Source: an uncultured Bacteroidia bacterium
GTDB taxonomy: Bacteria > Bacteroidota > Bacteroidia > Bacteroidales > Prolixibacteraceae
Direction: 5' to 3'
Assembly (NCBI GenBank): GCA_903850335.1
Contig: CAINLJ010000135.1
Location: forward strand, 17,534 to 81,533
Length of the DNA stretch: 64,000 nucleotides
The position numbers and the translations under genes are program-made. This document shows positions 36,232 to 46,051 of the stretch, piece after piece. Position 1 is the first letter of the stretch; each line of letters opens with the position of its first letter. The notes beneath the pieces are model-generated. The model saw nothing but the letters and a program-made list of their open reading frames with translations. It searched no databases and had not been told where the DNA came from.

Positions 36232-37611
36232 TTAAACCTTAATATTATTTGTTCCATAGGGGAATCGCTGAGAACGTGAAAGCATTTTGTTCGCTTGTTC
36301 ATCATTTAAGAACATTTCAGTTTCAGGATTCCATTGTAATTTCCGTCCAAGTTTCATCGAGATATGCGTGATCAGACAGATCGAACATGCCCGGTGACCA
36401 ATCTCAACCGGGGAAATAGGGGCTTTACGCGTTTTAATACATTCCAGCCAATTACCATGCTGATTATTTGTTTGATATAAATGCACTTCATTATCCTGAA
36501 TAACCGAATTAAGAATTTTGGGATCACTTGCATCAAGAGCCTTACTATTCCTGTTTTTTGAAACAGGATCACTGGCTGTAGCCGAATAATCTCCGCGTGA
36601 AACGAAGATCCAGCCTTCACTTCCTTCATATCTTATGCCATTAGGAAAACCTCCACTTGTAATCATTGTTATTCCATTGACATATTCAGCAACTGCAATA
36701 AAATCGCCATGTACATTCCAGAGACCCGATTTTGGGAATTGGGCTATTGCATTTATGGATGTAGGGCCTGTATATTCAGTATCCATTCCCCATGCTACGG
36801 AATCGAAATGGTGCTGACCCCAGCCGGTGATCATCCCTGCGCCAAACTGTTCACATCGCAACCAACCCGGTCTGTCTGTAAGACTATTTTGAGGATGGAC
36901 CCGCATCTCTGTATAATATACTTCGGGTGTTGAACCCAGCCACATATCGTAATTAAGGTTTTTTGGTACAGGCATCTCCGGAGCCTCAGGTCCCGAAGGA
37001 TCTCCAGGCAGACCAATCTTGACAGTATGTAACTTTCCGATTCGCCCGTTTCGCACTAATTCTGCAGCAATACGAAATTGTTGCATTGCTCTTTGTTGTG
37101 TTCCCATCTGGAGGATGGTCCCTTTTCGCCTTACAATATCGGCTAGAAACCTGCCTTCAGTAATTGTTAATGACGTAGGTTTTTGGAGATAGACATCTTT
37201 GCCAGCCAGTGCAGCCTCTGCAGCTGGTTGGGCGTGCCAGTGATCAGGTGTGGAAATAATCACTGCGTCAATATCTTTTCGGAGAAGCATCTCCCTGTAA
37301 TCAACATATGATTTTACCTCAACTGCACTTGTTCGTCCTGTCTGCCTTGAATAAAAATCTTCAATAAACTGCTTCCCGGATGTGGCACGATTCGAATCCA
37401 GGTCTGCAACAGCAATGACCCGGGCATTATCAAAAGGCAGAGTCTCTGCCAAATCATGTGTCATGGCTATCCTTCCAAAACCGATCTGTCCAATATTTAT
37501 TTTATTACTTGGTGCATTTTTCCCAAAAACAGAAGAAGGCACAATTGATGGGAAAATTATTGATCCGGTTACACAGGCAGAGCTGCTCTTAAGAAATTCC
37601 CGTCGTTCCAT
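36232..37611 (-). CDS. Tat-exported Gfo/Idh/MocA oxidoreductase
   Basis: NAD(P)-dependent oxidoreductase, 459 residues. The ATG at 37611 is chosen because the twin-arginine signal MERREFLKSSSAC starts there; the open frame extends another 45 codons only into the intergenic spacer. Rossmann motif GQIGFGRIA, then STPDHWHAQPA and VYLQKPTSL, where QKP replaces EKP and keeps the catalytic Lys. GAGMITGWGQHHFD with HH is in the C-terminal half. Tat export fits a protein folded with NAD(P). Probable role: reversible oxidation at C3 of a glycoside in the periplasm (inference from the family). Confidence 0.88.
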   Translation of the reverse strand: MERREFLKSSSACVTGSIIFPSIVPSSVFGKNAPSNKINIGQIGFGRIAMTHDLAETLPFDNARVIAVADLDSNRATSGKQFIEDFYSRQTGRTSAVEVKSYVDYREMLLRKDIDAVIISTPDHWHAQPAAEAALAGKDVYLQKPTSLTITEGRFLADIVRRKGTILQMGTQQRAMQQFRIAAELVRNGRIGKLHTVKIGLPGDPSGPEAPEMPVPKNLNYDMWLGSTPEVYYTEMRVHPQNSLTDRPGWLRCEQFGAGMITGWGQHHFDSVAWGMDTEYTGPTSINAIAQFPKSGLWNVHGDFIAVAEYVNGITMITSGGFPNGIRYEGSEGWIFVSRGDYSATASDPVSKNRNSKALDASDPKILNSVIQDNEVHLYQTNNQHGNWLECIKTRKAPISPVEIGHRACSICLITHISMKLGRKLQWNPETEMFLNDEQANKMLSRSQRFPYGTNNIKV

Positions 37612-37687
37612 TTTTATTAACTTTAAAATTTTGTTGGTAAGTTGATGGTTAATTAAATTGTCAAATTCAAACGATTCTTCAATTGGT

Positions 37688-38953
37688 TTATTTTTCGATG
37701 TGTACTTCGGGAGGATGGGCAAAATCGTTCCAAAGTTGTTCAGCAAGCTGATTTTCTATTTTGCCATCATAAATTAACATTCTGTATCTCAAAACGTATT
37801 CATTTCCTGGCTTCAACTCCCAGCTTTTATACCGGATTGGGCAAAATTCGAAGAAGAGATCGCCTCTGCCATTATTTGCATTTTCCGGCCAAACCCTCAT
37901 AGGTTCCGGATGTTCCCTATTCGAGGGATTCGACATAAAAAGTATTCCTGAACTCCCATTCCCTGAGAATTCACCATTTACAAGGCACCATCGAGCACGT
38001 GAACCATCTGCTTCAGGTCGCATTTTACCCTGTGAAGTTTGCACATGGCTGTTTTTGCTTGTCCATTCCTCCGTGGCCCGAAATCCCAGGCCTCCACCAT
38101 ACCTGTAAGCCTCAAGAGTTATGGGCGAAGAAGTGGCACAAGCTAAAGTCGAAGTCAGATCCCACAACCATACTTTCACACCATCAATAATTCCAACATT
38201 CCAGACTCTTATATTCCAGACCTCATTGATCGCCACCTTATCTCCTCCTTTGCATTGAAAATCAATATGCTCCTGACGAACCTTAAATCCACCGAAAACA
38301 GGCCCGCTGATTAATGCATCAAAACCACCAAACCTTACTGTACCTTGTCCTTCAGCAAGATTCCAGAAATCTGTACTATGACCTTCGAAACGTGTTTTCG
38401 TCCATGGATTCCATATCCCAACATGATGCCAATGATCAGGCGGATTGACTCGGGTCAGGATGTTTCCTGAGGGAGACCATAATGGATGGATGAATGCGCT
38501 GCGTCTGTAAACCGGATTCACTGTATCCGGAGGCAACACTTCTGAACTATTATACTGAAGTATATTTTGATGATTCTGACTAATGATCAATGACTTCGCA
38601 TTCAGTTCAGCAAGAATCTCATTTTTAGCGATAAAGGTTGAATCTTTAACCAGAATGAACTTTCTATTTCCTTTGGACTGCATTTTTCCATCAGGAATCC
38701 ACCATAACCTCGGCGAATTTCCCGGTTCCAGCTGACATGGAACCCCAATCCGTATTTTGCCATTAAGTTCAAATAATCGCAACGCTCCATTATCTGTATT
38801 AAAATCAATCCCTTCCAGGGATACACTTACGGGCATTCCACCATGATTCAGCCGGGTTGCCTCAATATTAAAGGAAGCGACAATTTTTTCCTGGCCTGAT
38901 ACCGCTAGTCCGATGAGTGAAAAATATAATCCAGCTAATTTGTAAATATTCAT
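37688..38953 (-). CDS. DUF6807 (PmoA-like) secreted protein, long form
   Basis: Second DUF6807 protein, 421 residues, with signal peptide (about 1-20, LAVSGQ). The N-terminal about 130 residues are an extra beta domain. The shared core shows FIHPLWSPSGNILTRV, DHWHHVGIWNPWTKT (catalytic-looking His cluster, about 176-190) and GILFMSNPSNREHPEPMRVW. It lies 44 bp after the URO-D gene and 76 bp before the Tat-exported Gfo/Idh gene. Enzymatic role unknown; co-occurrence suggests a step in the same glycoside pathway. Confidence 0.8.
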   Translation of the reverse strand: MNIYKLAGLYFSLIGLAVSGQEKIVASFNIEATRLNHGGMPVSVSLEGIDFNTDNGALRLFELNGKIRIGVPCQLEPGNSPRLWWIPDGKMQSKGNRKFILVKDSTFIAKNEILAELNAKSLIISQNHQNILQYNSSEVLPPDTVNPVYRRSAFIHPLWSPSGNILTRVNPPDHWHHVGIWNPWTKTRFEGHSTDFWNLAEGQGTVRFGGFDALISGPVFGGFKVRQEHIDFQCKGGDKVAINEVWNIRVWNVGIIDGVKVWLWDLTSTLACATSSPITLEAYRYGGGLGFRATEEWTSKNSHVQTSQGKMRPEADGSRARWCLVNGEFSGNGSSGILFMSNPSNREHPEPMRVWPENANNGRGDLFFEFCPIRYKSWELKPGNEYVLRYRMLIYDGKIENQLAEQLWNDFAHPPEVHIEK

Positions 38954-38997
38954 AAGGCTCTTATAATGTTTGATGTATGTTGTAAAACTGCAGAGAT

Positions 38998-40035
38998 TTA
39001 AAGCTGTACAGCCTTTACTGCCGATATAAAAGCCTTCAGATTGGTCGTTGGCACATTCTGGGGAATACCTCCTCCGCAGGACCAGATTACAGCTCTTTTA
39101 TCTGTTACTTCATGAATCATCTTTATGGTTGCGTCATAAACTTCTTGTGGAGTACCGGCCGCAAGAATATCCCGCGGGGGAAGATTGCCAATTAAAGCAA
39201 CATCCGGACCGGCCAATTCACGGATTCGATTGATTGGGTGATCAAAGGAAAAATTGAAGAGGTTAACGCCCATCTCTTTCAGAAAAGGGGCACATACCAA
39301 CCCAAAGGCGTCGTTGTGAAAAAATCTCACCTTGGTTGGAATTGATTCAAAAGCCCTTTTCAAATATGGGACTACAAATTCACGACATTCGTCTTCACCA
39401 ACAAATCCGACAATATCATCCAGTAAAAGAATCCCCTCAATGGTTGGAAAGCTGACTTTTTGGTAGTAAATCCATTCGCAAATAAATCGGGTAATCTTTT
39501 CAAGCAATAGATGCGCCTTATCGGGTTCCAGAGTGAGCAACATCATAAATTCACTGGTTCCCATGAGGAATGTGGCAATATTTAGCGGACCCCGGGTTAC
39601 AGCAAATTTTATCGAGTGACCCGACTCAACAATCCGTTTTTCCAGATTTTTTAATCTGTTAATCATAAACGGTAGTAGTCCGTCAAGTTCAACATTCGGC
39701 TGTGGCAGCTTCATGATGTCATCCGAAATATGGATAACCTTTTCTGCATGGGGAAGATTCTCACGATACCAAACTGATCTGGCACCAAAAGCCGATGGTT
39801 CGGTACACATCCCATATTCAGACCAAAAGCCCGGAAGAAAAATAATTTCGGGAAATGTGCTGATTGCAAGATTATTAGAGCTTAACCAATATTCGTCTGA
39901 AGTGTAATAATTTAGTGTTGAAATGCCCGACCATCCTGGTAACCAGGGACTGTCAATGATAAATCCAATTGTTTTAGATGATAGATTTTCACCGTTAATA
40001 ACAGATAAAATTTCCTCCCACTGGTGATTTGTCAT
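38998..40035 (-). CDS. Uroporphyrinogen decarboxylase (URO-D) family protein
   Basis: TIM-barrel protein of 345 residues with the URO-D/methyltransferase fold. Visible conserved parts are FAVTRGPLNIATFLMG (about 143-158), ILLLDDIVGFVGEDE, VRFFHNDAFG and VALIGNLPPRDIL near the C-terminus. The haem-pathway enzyme has different N-terminal active-site motifs, so this is one of the many paralogues, probably a corrinoid- or pterin-type methyltransferase or a related enzyme. It heads the minus-strand cluster and diverges from the GH106-like gene. A link to demethylation of a methylated sugar is a guess. Confidence 0.78.
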   Translation of the reverse strand: MTNHQWEEILSVINGENLSSKTIGFIIDSPWLPGWSGISTLNYYTSDEYWLSSNNLAISTFPEIIFLPGFWSEYGMCTEPSAFGARSVWYRENLPHAEKVIHISDDIMKLPQPNVELDGLLPFMINRLKNLEKRIVESGHSIKFAVTRGPLNIATFLMGTSEFMMLLTLEPDKAHLLLEKITRFICEWIYYQKVSFPTIEGILLLDDIVGFVGEDECREFVVPYLKRAFESIPTKVRFFHNDAFGLVCAPFLKEMGVNLFNFSFDHPINRIRELAGPDVALIGNLPPRDILAAGTPQEVYDATIKMIHEVTDKRAVIWSCGGGIPQNVPTTNLKAFISAVKAVQL

Positions 40036-40055
40036 AAACTTGAGTAAAGGTTATC

Positions 40056-40063
40056 CAAAATTA
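40056..40063 (-). promoter_or_regulatory. -7 box for the URO-D cluster
   Basis: TAATTTTG on the minus strand, a full TAnnTTTG match, 20 bp before the URO-D start. Confidence 0.45.
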
Positions 40064-40088
40064 AGACTTTAATTTTAAAATAAAGATT

Positions 40089-40096
40089 TACATTTG
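40089..40096 (+). promoter_or_regulatory. -7 box for the GH106-like gene
   Basis: TACATTTG, a full TAnnTTTG match, giving a leader of about 30 nt before the ATG at 40132. It is divergent from the box at 40056, so one regulator could govern both. Confidence 0.5.
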
Positions 40097-40131
40097 CTTG
40101 AAATGGCCATTCAATACACTTAAGACACATC

Positions 40132-43100
40132 ATGAGTACTAAATTTATCTTGTTCCCGGCACTGGTGATCCTTTTTTCACTACAATTAACCGCTCAAACA
40201 GGTTTACCTCCTGGCTATCCAAACCGTAATCCTTCCTTCGATGTTTTGCCCGGGTTCATAAATCCGCCTAAAGGGTATGGTGAAGTTCCTTTTTTTTGGT
40301 GGCAGGGTGACACAATTACCCGTGAAAGGTTGTTATGGCAATTGGATCAATTGAAGGGCAAGGGTATTTCAAGCCTTCAAATTAATTACAGTCATCAGGA
40401 TGCCGGAGGTCTCATCTACGGTTTGTCAAATCCAAGTAAACCAGCACTATTTACTGATGAATGGTGGAAACTTTTCAAATGGTTCGCGGCTGAGGCTCAG
40501 AAACAAGGAATGTCAGTAAGTTTAAGCGACTATACTCTAGGAATTGGCCAGGGTTTCGCTATTGATGAGGCAATCCGCAGTAATCCTGAATTGAATGGTT
40601 CAGAGCTAAGATGCACCACAAAGGTGTTAGGGGGTTCGGGTACAATTGAAATGCCTGATAACCTTCTTACTCTAACTGCCTATAAAATTAAAAATGACAG
40701 CATTCTAATCCCTGAAACCAGAAAAGATTTGCTTCATAATATCTCGGCAAACCGTCTTAAGTACGAATTTGGAAATGAGAAGTGGAAAATAATCTGTGTC
40801 TTTTCTCAACGTCTTGTCCCTTCGTATGACCCAATGCACCCTCAAAGCGGTAAAGCTTATAATCAATTCTTTTTTGATAAATTCGAAAAAGCACTAAAAG
40901 AAAGTGGTGCAGGAGCCTTAAACTTCTTCTTTTCAGATGAATTGAATTTCAGGGTTGGCGGAAATCTCTGGGATAGTTTTTTTGCCGGGGAGTTCCAAAA
41001 GCGCAAGGGTTATGATGTTGTCCCATACCTCGATGCCATTTTTGAAAACACAGGAGCCATGACGCCGAAAATAAGGCTTGATTATAATGATGTTATGGTG
41101 AGTCTGAGTGAGGAGAATTTTTTTAAACCGGTATATCAATGGCATCAGGACAGAGGCTTGATCTTTGGCTGTGATCATGGGGGCCGTGGCAGGGATGTGA
41201 CTGAGTTTGGCGATTATTTCCGCACCCAGAGATGGAATCAGGGACCAGGTTCTGATCAGCCAAGGGTGTCAAAAGATATTATAAAGGCAAAAGTTGCCTC
41301 ATCGATAGCTCACTTGTACAATCGTCCGCGTGTATGGCTCGAAGGTTTTCACAGCAGTGGATGGAGTACTTCATCGTCTGATGTTACAGATGCCATTTTC
41401 GGCAATTTTGTTGCAGGTTATAACCTTCTTTCATTTCATGGTTTGTATTATTCGACTATGGGTGGATGGTGGGAGTGGGCCCCGCCATGTAACCATTTCA
41501 GAATGCCTTACTGGAAGCAAATTGATCCACTGATGAATTGTGTTCAGAGGTTGTCATTCCTTCTCTCACAAGGTGTTCATAACTGTGATGTAGCTATTCT
41601 CTATCCCACAGAACCTGTAATTGCGGGAATGGATGGACAAAAATCTGTGAATTTTGCCTTTGAGGCCGGAGAACAACTCTACAACAAGGGAATCGATTTT
41701 GATTTTATCGATTATGAATCTTTGGCTCGCGGAGAGGTTAAAAATTCTGAATTGAATGTTTCAGGTGAGAAATATAAGGTTCTTGTCATTCCGTCGATGA
41801 AAGCCATTCGGCTTGCCTCATTAAAAAAACTCGATGAGTTTAAGAAAGGTGGGGGGCTCCTGATAAATATTGGAGACATCCCTGAAGCGACAGAGGAAAT
41901 TGGCGCATTAGATTCAAAATCTACTGGTATTGTTAGTGACCTGTTTTCAAATAATCAAAATGTCATTCAATGTGAAAATCCTGTTGCTATTGCCAGTCTC
42001 CTGGAAGCGAAATATGCTCCAAATTTTAAAATTCTTTCCGAAGTAAAAGAACGCCCATATGTCATGCACCGGATTATTGGGAAACGTGATATTTATGCAG
42101 TTTACAAGGTGCCCCAGGGGACAAAGTGTTTTTTCAGGGCAAAGGGGGCTGTCCAGCTTTGGAATCCCTGGAATGGTGAGACTACATCTATCTCAAAATT
42201 CTCCGTTCAAAATAGTCAGGGTACCGAGGTAACGATGCCAATTTCGGGGAATGATCTGCAAATAATAGTTTTTGATCCTGATAATACTGTCTGCAATAAA
42301 GTGTTGGCTCCAGAGAAAATTCTAAGCGTGACAGACTTGGGAAATACCTGGAATTTCTCTTTAAAGCCTTCGTTGGATAATCAATGGGGTGATTTTCAGC
42401 TTCCTGCAAAACCTGAATTGTTGGGAGCACAGGTTCGTCAACTTCATTTTACCGAAAATCTAAATTACTCAGGAGGAATGGTTAAGACTGATAACAAATG
42501 GAGTAATGTAACATGTGCTTTTGGAAAACAATTCTTAAAAGCGGGAGTCTTGGAAAATGTTCCTGCCGAAGAGGATTTACTAAAGCTGAACCCCGGAGAT
42601 GAAAACGACGAGTTGATAATAGAGGGTAAAAAATACAAGTGGGAATCCTATGGGTTTTCTTGGAAACAAGGGGTGGAAGGAGATCCAGGACATCAGGGTT
42701 ATCATGGACTAAAAGGGAAAATGTACGACAATTTTATTCGGCTTGGGGCATTCCAGGAGGAAAGGATGTCTAAAAAAAGAGTGCCTGAGTCAGCTGGAAA
42801 TAACTATATTCTTTGCACAAAGGTATTCGCTCCTTCAAATGGCACTTATGATTTGTTATCAGGTCCAGTTAAACCTGATATGATTCTGGTTAACAAATCA
42901 AAGGTTGATGTTAATAGTACAACTGTCACCTTAAAAAAAGGAGCAAATCCCATCGTTTTATTATATGGCAAAGCCTGTGAGACCTATCTTGTATTTCGCA
43001 AACAAGGAATTCCGCGTCCCCCTAAAAAAGATGTATCGATGTGCTGGTATGAAGACGAAGGCGTCTTACCCTTCGACTATTCAAATGATGGAAATCATCA

Positions 43101-43719
43101 GGGTCTTTTTGAATTTGAGTCGGCTCCCGGATTACAATGCCTTACATTTTCTGCTTATGGTAAGATATCTGTTTGGGTTAATGGTGTAAATGAAGACCTT
43201 GTTCCGGAAACGAAACAACCAGGAGGATTGAGTAATTATTCCGTGAAGATTACGAATCCAGTTTTAACCTCTTCTCAAATTGTGATTAAGGTTGATTATG
43301 AACCAGGTTACAGAGGCGCAGCATCGATTCCAAACTTTATAGAACAAAAGTGCGGTTCAGGAACTTTTAATCTGGGAGACTGGTCTGAAATTGATGGATT
43401 AAGGGCATACTCAGGCGGTGCAGCGTACCGGAAATTTGTGAAAATTACCCAGGCAGATTTAAAACACAAGCTTGTGATCGATTTGGGTGATCTAGTATCC
43501 TCAGCCGAAGTGTTAATTAATGGCAAGAGTGCCGGTATACGAGTTTCACCTCCATGGATATACGATATTACTTCGTTGGCAAAATCAGGGGATAATGATG
43601 TGGAAATTCTTGTCTACAATACGATTGCAAACAATTATACCTCAATTCCTACAATGTATCTCGGGAGTATTAAGTCCGGGTTGGTCGGTCCTGTTAAACT
43701 AAAAGTGATAGGTGAATAA
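40132..43719 (+). CDS. Very large secreted glycosidase, GH106-like (alpha-L-rhamnosidase related)
   Basis: Protein of 1195 residues with signal peptide (about 1-21, LQLTAQ). The opening FINPPKGYGEVPFFWWQGD, then LLWQLDQLKGKGISSLQIN and LFTDEWWKLFKWFAAEAQKQGM, are like the GH106 barrel start. FFFSDELNF (about 268-276) could supply an acidic catalytic residue. GLYYSTMGGWWEWAPP follows. The C-terminal part holds two galactose-binding-like beta-sandwiches; the last (YRKFVKI, VLINGKSAGIRVSPPW) resembles the domain that closes many GH106 and GH2 proteins. Substrate cannot be fixed; GH106 acts on rhamnose side chains of pectin. Confidence 0.7.
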   Translation: MSTKFILFPALVILFSLQLTAQTGLPPGYPNRNPSFDVLPGFINPPKGYGEVPFFWWQGDTITRERLLWQLDQLKGKGISSLQINYSHQDAGGLIYGLSNPSKPALFTDEWWKLFKWFAAEAQKQGMSVSLSDYTLGIGQGFAIDEAIRSNPELNGSELRCTTKVLGGSGTIEMPDNLLTLTAYKIKNDSILIPETRKDLLHNISANRLKYEFGNEKWKIICVFSQRLVPSYDPMHPQSGKAYNQFFFDKFEKALKESGAGALNFFFSDELNFRVGGNLWDSFFAGEFQKRKGYDVVPYLDAIFENTGAMTPKIRLDYNDVMVSLSEENFFKPVYQWHQDRGLIFGCDHGGRGRDVTEFGDYFRTQRWNQGPGSDQPRVSKDIIKAKVASSIAHLYNRPRVWLEGFHSSGWSTSSSDVTDAIFGNFVAGYNLLSFHGLYYSTMGGWWEWAPPCNHFRMPYWKQIDPLMNCVQRLSFLLSQGVHNCDVAILYPTEPVIAGMDGQKSVNFAFEAGEQLYNKGIDFDFIDYESLARGEVKNSELNVSGEKYKVLVIPSMKAIRLASLKKLDEFKKGGGLLINIGDIPEATEEIGALDSKSTGIVSDLFSNNQNVIQCENPVAIASLLEAKYAPNFKILSEVKERPYVMHRIIGKRDIYAVYKVPQGTKCFFRAKGAVQLWNPWNGETTSISKFSVQNSQGTEVTMPISGNDLQIIVFDPDNTVCNKVLAPEKILSVTDLGNTWNFSLKPSLDNQWGDFQLPAKPELLGAQVRQLHFTENLNYSGGMVKTDNKWSNVTCAFGKQFLKAGVLENVPAEEDLLKLNPGDENDELIIEGKKYKWESYGFSWKQGVEGDPGHQGYHGLKGKMYDNFIRLGAFQEERMSKKRVPESAGNNYILCTKVFAPSNGTYDLLSGPVKPDMILVNKSKVDVNSTTVTLKKGANPIVLLYGKACETYLVFRKQGIPRPPKKDVSMCWYEDEGVLPFDYSNDGNHQGLFEFESAPGLQCLTFSAYGKISVWVNGVNEDLVPETKQPGGLSNYSVKITNPVLTSSQIVIKVDYEPGYRGAASIPNFIEQKCGSGTFNLGDWSEIDGLRAYSGGAAYRKFVKITQADLKHKLVIDLGDLVSSAEVLINGKSAGIRVSPPWIYDITSLAKSGDNDVEILVYNTIANNYTSIPTMYLGSIKSGLVGPVKLKVIGE

Positions 43720-43769
43720 GTGCTGTTTGTAGACTTCAAAAAAGAATCTAAAATAATCTAACCGGATAA

Positions 43770-44972
43770 CTACCAAAGATTGAACTTATCTAAAAAAGTA
43801 TCACGTTTCAATAGTTCATTTTGCTTTTTTCGTTTTCTTCGGTTTATCCTTCCGTTTTTAAAAATTTCGTCCGTTGATCCGGGAATAAACAATTGTTGTA
43901 CAGGATCATTTTTTTTTAAAAGTTTTCTTTTTCTGATATAAAAAGCCGGGATGACAAACAGTATACCTGCAGATAGCAATATATACACTAACAAGCCAAG
44001 AACACCAAGATGGTGAAGCGCAAAAACAACCAAGATGAATGATATATTCATTCCTATAATTGTAAAAGTAGCATTCTTATGGGAGAATCCCAGGGTAAGC
44101 AACCTGTGATGAAGATGATTCTTGTCTGCAACAAATGGCGATTTCGCTTGTAAGATGCGTATGGCCATAACCCTGACAAGGTCAATTAACGGGTAGGCCA
44201 AAATTCCAAATGAAATTGCTGGGGATGACGGGACTGCAAATGGTTGAGTCTGGTTAATATTAAATTCATTAAACTGGATTAAGAGAACTGAAATAATTGT
44301 GCCTAAAAACAATGAGCCAGTATCTCCCATGAATATCTTATTCTCTTTACCGTATACATTGTAATAAAAAAAACCACCAAGTGCACCCAGAAGGGATGAA
44401 CAAAGTATCGCGTATCCATAATGACCGCTAAGGTAAAACCATGAGCCAAAAATCAGGACTACCATCATGCTTAAGCCGGAAGCGAGTCCGTCGATACCAT
44501 CCATCAGATTAAATGCATTAATCAGCGTAAGTATCCCTATCCCAGTTAGAATAGATCCGGGAATTATTCCAATCTCAGTAAATCCTAAAAATCCATGGAG
44601 ATTTGTAAAGCGTATTTTTGCAAGAAAAATGATAATACCTGCCGCAATAAATTGACCAATAATCTTCTTCATAGGTGGCAGAGTCACCAGATCATCCTTT
44701 AAACCAAGAAAAAGCATCAGTATTGTGGCAGTGAAAATGTAAACCATCTCGGGCAGTTCATAATTAAAGGAGCCAATTGAAGAGGCAAATAAAAACCCAA
44801 AGAAGATTGCAATTCCTCCGAGTGAAGGAACAGGGACAACCGCAGCTGACCTGCTGTTAGGCTGATCCAGAAGTTTAAGCCTTTTAACAGTTCGCACGAC
44901 AATTCTAACTGCAAAAAGCGAAATGGTTATCGACAGAATAAGACTTACCAGGATATGTGAAGCAACCTGCAT
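43770..44972 (-). CDS. MraY/WecA-family polyprenyl-phosphate sugar-1-phosphate transferase
   Basis: Membrane enzyme of 400 residues, about 11 helices, that loads a UDP-HexNAc phosphate onto undecaprenyl phosphate to start a surface glycan. Hallmarks are GLKDDLVTLPP (catalytic Asp pair), NAFNLMDGIDGLASG, FMGDTGSLFLG and HLHHRLL. The basic C-terminal tail (GRINRRKRKKQ) is cytoplasmic. It is closely similar over its whole length to the gene at 48834, so the two are paralogues. It is transcribed away from the UpxY locus and stands alone. Confidence 0.9.
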   Translation of the reverse strand: MQVASHILVSLILSITISLFAVRIVVRTVKRLKLLDQPNSRSAAVVPVPSLGGIAIFFGFLFASSIGSFNYELPEMVYIFTATILMLFLGLKDDLVTLPPMKKIIGQFIAAGIIIFLAKIRFTNLHGFLGFTEIGIIPGSILTGIGILTLINAFNLMDGIDGLASGLSMMVVLIFGSWFYLSGHYGYAILCSSLLGALGGFFYYNVYGKENKIFMGDTGSLFLGTIISVLLIQFNEFNINQTQPFAVPSSPAISFGILAYPLIDLVRVMAIRILQAKSPFVADKNHLHHRLLTLGFSHKNATFTIIGMNISFILVVFALHHLGVLGLLVYILLSAGILFVIPAFYIRKRKLLKKNDPVQQLFIPGSTDEIFKNGRINRRKRKKQNELLKRDTFLDKFNLW

Positions 44973-45199
44973 GTTGATTTAAATTTAGGTTCTGCGAAAG
45001 TAGCAATAAAAGATTGATTTATTCAATATATGAATCATAGAACATGATGGTCATTATAAAGCCCGTAAACATAAAATGATGTTATATTGTTTTTAAATTT
45101 TAAAGAAATCATTATTTTCAAATTCCCTCGAGGACCTTCCTGCTTATTTTGTGTTACTATATCCTTTTTAGTATTTTTATCAAATTAAGTTATGGTGAG

Positions 45200-46018
45200 A
45201 TGTGTGGAAGATATATTTTGGTTCAAAAGGCTGAGGTTCTTGAAAAAAGGTTCGGAGTACTGGTTCCGGATACTATTCATCTGATCCCTTCCTATAACAT
45301 TGGTCCCGGTAAATACGCACCTGTAATCACAAATGATCAGCCCCACCAAATTCAGATGTTTCGATTTGGGATGACTCCGTCCTGGATGGCAAAACCGACT
45401 CTGTTTATAAATGCACGTTCGGAAGGTGACCACAATTCGGACAATAATCCTGCGTATACAGGAGCAAAGGGGATCATCACAAAACCGGTTTTTCGGAAGC
45501 CCATCAGAAGTCAGCGGTGCCTGATTCCTGCAGATGCCTTTATTGAAGGTCCCGAAAAAGAAAAATTAAACAGACCTTATGTCGTTTATTTAAGGGATAA
45601 AATTCGGCCATTTGCTTTTGCAGGTATCTGGGATTGCTGGAAAAATCCACTTACTGATGAGCTTATTTATTCATTCGCGATTATTACAACTGTGGCCAAT
45701 GAGGTAATGCAAAAAATTCAGCACCACCGGTCTCCTGTAATTCTCCATCGCTCGGATGAAAAAAAATGGTTGTCAGACTCACTTCCTTTGTCAGAAGTCA
45801 CCCGGCTACTCAATCCTTACCCGGGGGAATTGATGAATGCATATCCTATTGCACCTACAATTAAAAATCCCAGGGCCGATGACCCAGGTCTTATTCATCC
45901 TGCTGGTGAAAGAATTATGATTGAGACACTTATCCGTAGTTCAAAGGAAGTAAGAATTACGGGGATGGGCAGCAATAAAAATTATGGTTATGATGACAAT
46001 CAGCCTCTTGGAAATTAG
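45200..46018 (+). CDS. SRAP / HMCES-YedK abasic-site DNA-protein crosslinker
   Basis: SOS-response-associated peptidase-fold protein, 272 residues. The start is fixed by mechanism: the ATG at 45200 is followed directly by TGT, placing the catalytic Cys at position 2 (MCGRYIL) where it becomes N-terminal after Met removal. YNIGPGKYAPVIT, IPADAFIEG with the catalytic Glu, and QHHRSPVIL with the catalytic His complete the active site. It covalently shields abasic sites in single-stranded DNA. An open frame 17 codons longer is not used. It converges on an MGMT gene 33 bp away. Confidence 0.93.
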   Translation: MCGRYILVQKAEVLEKRFGVLVPDTIHLIPSYNIGPGKYAPVITNDQPHQIQMFRFGMTPSWMAKPTLFINARSEGDHNSDNNPAYTGAKGIITKPVFRKPIRSQRCLIPADAFIEGPEKEKLNRPYVVYLRDKIRPFAFAGIWDCWKNPLTDELIYSFAIITTVANEVMQKIQHHRSPVILHRSDEKKWLSDSLPLSEVTRLLNPYPGELMNAYPIAPTIKNPRADDPGLIHPAGERIMIETLIRSSKEVRITGMGSNKNYGYDDNQPLGN

Positions 46019-46051
46019 GTGCAGAAGCCAACGCACTAAGGAGAATCAATT

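Noticed and set aside
37612..37746. N-terminal extension of the Tat-exported Gfo/Idh gene
   Set aside because: The twin-arginine signal starts at 37611; the extension would overlap the upstream DUF6807 gene.
45149..45199. 17-codon N-terminal extension of the SRAP protein
   Set aside because: The catalytic Cys must be residue 2, which only the ATG at 45200 gives.
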